A stretch of DNA of 64,000 nucleotides from Streptacidiphilus jeojiense (lineage in GTDB: Bacteria; Actinomycetota; Actinomycetes; Streptomycetales; Streptomycetaceae): contig NZ_JOEH01000026.1 of NCBI RefSeq assembly GCF_000719095.1, positions 181,741-245,740 of the forward strand. The letters are read 5' to 3'. This document shows positions 61,692-64,000 of the stretch, piece after piece (position 1 is the first letter of the stretch; each line of letters starts with the position of its first letter). The notes below the pieces were generated by a model, which was not told where the DNA came from, made no database searches, and worked only from the letters and a program-made list of their open reading frames with translations. The position numbers and the translations under genes were made by a program.

Positions 61692-63236
61692 ATGGCTACC
61701 AGTACGCTTCAGACCCCCGCCCGCGGCTACCCGTCGCTGCGCGCGGCGTGGATCCCCCTGGCCGCCCTCTGCCTGGCGTTCTTCGTCGAGATGGTGGACA
61801 ACACCCTGCTGTCGATCGCGCTGCCCACCATCGGCCGCAACCTGGGCAGCGGCACCACCGCGCTGCAGTGGGTCACCGGGGCGTACTCGCTGACCTTCGG
61901 CGGCCTGCTGCTGACCGCCGGGTCGATGGCCGACCGGCTCGGCCGCCGCCGGGTGCTCCTGGTCGGACTGGCCGTCTTCGGTGCGCTGAGCCTGTGCGTC
62001 GTCCTGGTCACCACGGCAGGCGAACTCATCGCCCTGCGGGCCGCACTGGGCATAGCCGCGGCGGCGATGGCCCCGATCACGAACTCGCTGGTCTTCCGCC
62101 TGTTCGACGACAAGGCCCTGCAGATGCGCGCCATGACGGTGATGATCATCGTCGGCATGTCCGGGTTCGTCCTGGGCCCGCTGCTCGGCGGCACCGCGCT
62201 GGCCCATGTGCGCTGGCAGTGGCTGCTGCTGGTCAACGCCCCGATCGCGGTGATCGCCTGCATCGGCGTGCGGCTGGGCGTGCCGGCCGACCGGCCGGAG
62301 GACCTGACCCACGACGCGCTCGACCTGCCCGGAGCCGCCCTGAGCATCAGCACCATCGGGCTCGCCTGCTACTCGCTGACCAGCGGCGTCCAGCACGGCT
62401 GGTTGTCCGTGGCCACCCTCGCGTCGATCGCCGGCGCCGTCGTGGCCGGGACCGCCTTCGTGCTCCACGAACGTCGCAGTGCGGCACCCATGCTGGACCT
62501 GCGGCTGTTCGCCAACGGCACCGTCCGCGGCGCCGCCATCGCCCAGATCGGCACTTCCATCGCCATGGCCAGCGTGATGTTCGGGCTGATCCTGCACTTC
62601 CAGTACGCCTACGGCTGGAGCCCGGTGCGCGCCGGCCTGGCCAACCTGCCGATCATCGTCACCATGCTCGGGGCGACCCCGGTGTCCGAATGGCTCGCCC
62701 GCCGCTTCGGCCACCGCATCGCCTGCCTGGTCGGCGCGGCCTGCCTGGCCGGCTCGCTGGCAGGCCTGTCCTGGGCCGTCGACCACGGGTACGCCGCCAT
62801 CGCCGTCTGCATGGTGCTGATGACCGTGGGACTGCGCACCGTGATGACGATCTGCGCGGTCGCCCTGGTCGGCGCGATGCCCGCCAACCGCACCTCCATC
62901 GGCGCGGCCCTCAACGACACCGCCCAGGAAGTCGGTTCCAGCATCGGCACCGCCGTGGTCGGCACCCTGATCGCCGCCCTGGTCACCACCCAGCTCCCGG
63001 CCGGCACCTGGAGCAGCGAACTCGTCGCCTCGTTCTTCCACGGCGAACGGATCACCTACGCCCTGCTCGCCGTCGTGGTCGGAGTGATCGCCGCGGGCGG
63101 CGCGCTGAGCCTCACCAACTCCCGCACCACCGAGGAGGCCCCCGTCGAGGGACCCGCACTGGAGGAACCCGCACTGGAGGAACCCGCGGTCGAAGAACCC
63201 GCTCTCAAGGGCTCCGCAGTCAAGGAAACCGCCTGA
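61692..63236 (+). CDS. DHA2-type (EmrB/QacA) MFS drug efflux transporter
   Basis: 514 residues, 14 predicted helices, ATG with GGAGGA upstream. Motif A appears as LTAGSMADRLGRRRVLLVG, the start FFVEMVDNTLLSIALPTIGRNLG is the DHA2 D1 motif, and motif C-like LGPLLGGTALA is in helix 5. The C-terminus carries five imperfect ALEEPA-type repeats. It should export drugs or a secondary metabolite using the proton gradient, under control of the divergent TetR protein. Confidence 0.93.
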   Translation: MATSTLQTPARGYPSLRAAWIPLAALCLAFFVEMVDNTLLSIALPTIGRNLGSGTTALQWVTGAYSLTFGGLLLTAGSMADRLGRRRVLLVGLAVFGALSLCVVLVTTAGELIALRAALGIAAAAMAPITNSLVFRLFDDKALQMRAMTVMIIVGMSGFVLGPLLGGTALAHVRWQWLLLVNAPIAVIACIGVRLGVPADRPEDLTHDALDLPGAALSISTIGLACYSLTSGVQHGWLSVATLASIAGAVVAGTAFVLHERRSAAPMLDLRLFANGTVRGAAIAQIGTSIAMASVMFGLILHFQYAYGWSPVRAGLANLPIIVTMLGATPVSEWLARRFGHRIACLVGAACLAGSLAGLSWAVDHGYAAIAVCMVLMTVGLRTVMTICAVALVGAMPANRTSIGAALNDTAQEVGSSIGTAVVGTLIAALVTTQLPAGTWSSELVASFFHGERITYALLAVVVGVIAAGGALSLTNSRTTEEAPVEGPALEEPALEEPAVEEPALKGSAVKETA

Positions 63237-63361
63237 GCACCGGGTTCCACGGACGCGCGCCGGGGTCTGCGGGGGGGGACTGGTGAGGGGTGGCATGGGC
63301 TTCGGGGAGGCGTTCACACCATGGGTTCCACCATCGGTCATACCGGAGTACGGTGGATGGT

Positions 63362-63574
63362 ATGGCCACCTCTGAGAAAGTCACCGTGTCCTTGCCGCCC
63401 GATGTCCTTGCCGCAGCCCGTGCTGCGTCCGAGGGCAACCTGTCCGCCTACACCGCCAAGGCACTGAAGAACCAGGCGGTGCGCGACGCCGCGGCCGCAC
63501 TCGACGCCTGGCGGGCCGAGACCGGCGACCCGCTGGACGACGTCTACGGCATGGCCGAGGAGGACGAGCGTTGA
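63362..63574 (+). CDS. Ribbon-helix-helix antitoxin-like protein
   Basis: 70 residues. The N-terminus SEKVTVSLPPDVLAAARAA is a ribbon-helix-helix strand and helix, and the acidic C-terminus (DPLDDVYGMAEEDER) is the flexible part that usually covers a toxin. TACGGT lies 7 nt before ATG 63362, consistent with a leaderless start. The stop overlaps the TTG of the next gene (TTGA), the typical antitoxin-toxin coupling. Confidence 0.8.
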   Translation: MATSEKVTVSLPPDVLAAARAASEGNLSAYTAKALKNQAVRDAAAALDAWRAETGDPLDDVYGMAEEDER

Positions 63575-63912
63575 GCGTCCCCGCCACCGTGCCCCTGAGG
63601 CGCGGTCAGATCTGGGAGGTCGCCTCCCCGTCCGGCCGTCCCCGCTGTCTTCTGGTGGTCGAGGCCGACGGCGCACTCCAGCTCTACCAGCACGGCGCGG
63701 TGTGCGTCCTGGTGGACACCAGTGGCACCGCGCCGGACACCCTGCTCAGCACCCCGATCACCCACCCCGTGGAGGGCGTGGCCATCGCCGTGGACGTGCT
63801 CAGCTACCGGCGCGAACGGATCACCGGGGGGAAGTACCTCGGCATCGTGACCCCCGAGGAGATGACCCGGGTCAGCCAGGCGCTGCGGCTCGCCCTGGAT
63901 CTCACCTCCTAA
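63571..63912 (+). CDS. MazF/PemK-like toxin
   Basis: 113 residues from TTG 63571, overlapping the antitoxin stop. LRRGQIWEVASPSGRPRCLLVVEAD is the RGxIWxV start of MazF/PemK/CcdB-fold proteins. The later part keeps the fold (CVLVDTSGTAPDTLLSTPI, VAIAVDVLSYRRERI) and ends with a C-terminal helix (QALRLALDL). MazF proteins are mRNA endonucleases. Here the Thr/Ser active-site residue after the central strand is uncertain, so activity is inferred from family and gene order. Confidence 0.75.
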   Translation: MSVPATVPLRRGQIWEVASPSGRPRCLLVVEADGALQLYQHGAVCVLVDTSGTAPDTLLSTPITHPVEGVAIAVDVLSYRRERITGGKYLGIVTPEEMTRVSQALRLALDLTS

Positions 63913-63951
63913 TGAAGCTCGTCAAGCAGCCGCTGTGACCGGGAGTCCACC

Positions 63952-64000
63952 TTGGAAGCACTGTCCGTCGCGTATGAGGGCCCACAGGACGTTGACGCGT
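63952..64000 (+). CDS. Possible start of a further gene (cut by the window end)
   Basis: TTG 63952 with GGGAG 6 bases upstream opens a frame reading MEALSVAYEGPQDVDA to the window edge. It is too short to identify, and only the ribosome site and open frame support it. Confidence 0.25.
   Translation, partial: MEALSVAYEGPQDVDA

Noticed and set aside
1..64000. tRNA, rRNA, insertion sequences, prophage genes, integration sites
   Set aside because: I found no transposase or integrase motifs, no terminal inverted repeats with target duplications, and no cloverleaf-like or rRNA sequence by reading both strands; a tRNAscan or Infernal run would be decisive.

Overview
The window reads as chromosomal DNA of a high-GC filamentous actinomycete, most likely a member of Streptomycetaceae. 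The reasons are the strong G/C bias at third codon positions, GTG and TTG starts, a surface protein with an LAETG sortase signal, mycothiol-type (DinB/maleylpyruvate isomerase) folds, many secreted carbohydrate-active proteins with Ala-rich signal peptides, and many apparently leaderless genes with a TANNNT hexamer 6-7 nt before the start codon. I see no rRNA, tRNA, CRISPR array, insertion sequence or prophage.

Layout. 1-4.4 kb: the end of a sugar ABC importer (two permeases), then a secreted GH95-like glycosidase with a C-terminal beta-trefoil. 4.5-12 kb: a RibD-type reductase, a CAP-domain secreted protein, a two-component system with a divergent membrane protein, a thioester-domain LAETG surface protein and a secreted S41 peptidase. 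12.1-16.3 kb: glycerol catabolism (glpD, glpF, glpK in one direction). 16.4-20.5 kb: a large secreted GH15 glucodextranase/glucoamylase-like enzyme and a Sua5/YciO protein. 20.5-22 kb: an NAD-dependent epimerase divergent from a TetR regulator. 22.1-27.5 kb: an aromatic module, with a PobA-like hydroxylase, an O-methyltransferase fused to an unrecognised N-terminal domain, a LysR regulator and the divergent pcaI-pcaJ pair. 27.6-45.5 kb: mixed genes, including a frameshifted DinB gene, an ECF41-type sigma factor divergent from a carboxymuconolactone decarboxylase homologue, a TerD-vWA fusion, an ABC exporter, a Tat-dependent phospholipase C, an SGNH lipase and a dienelactone hydrolase.

45.5-51.1 kb is a sugar-utilisation block on the minus strand: an enolase-superfamily acid-sugar dehydratase, a GH95-like glycosidase and an L-rhamnose mutarotase, divergent from a GntR/FadR regulator. 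The glycosidase has a duplicated F5/8C domain and is broken by a 5-base deletion in one copy of the repeat. 51.2-55.5 kb holds secreted and hypothetical proteins, a GNAT-like protein, and an alpha/beta-hydrolase divergent from a MarR regulator with two perfect 15-bp palindromes between them.

55.5-60.9 kb is the most interesting region. A two-component system lies between two related promoter regions that share TCTTAG-type direct repeats 11 bp apart, a TTGACC element and an identical 19-base stretch. One promoter drives a secreted HExxE protein with Ig and lectin-like domains, which is followed by a small lipoprotein. The other drives what looks like a TetR C-terminal remnant. The window ends with a TetR/DHA2 efflux pair with a cluster of operator-like palindromes, and a ribbon-helix-helix/MazF-like toxin-antitoxin pair.
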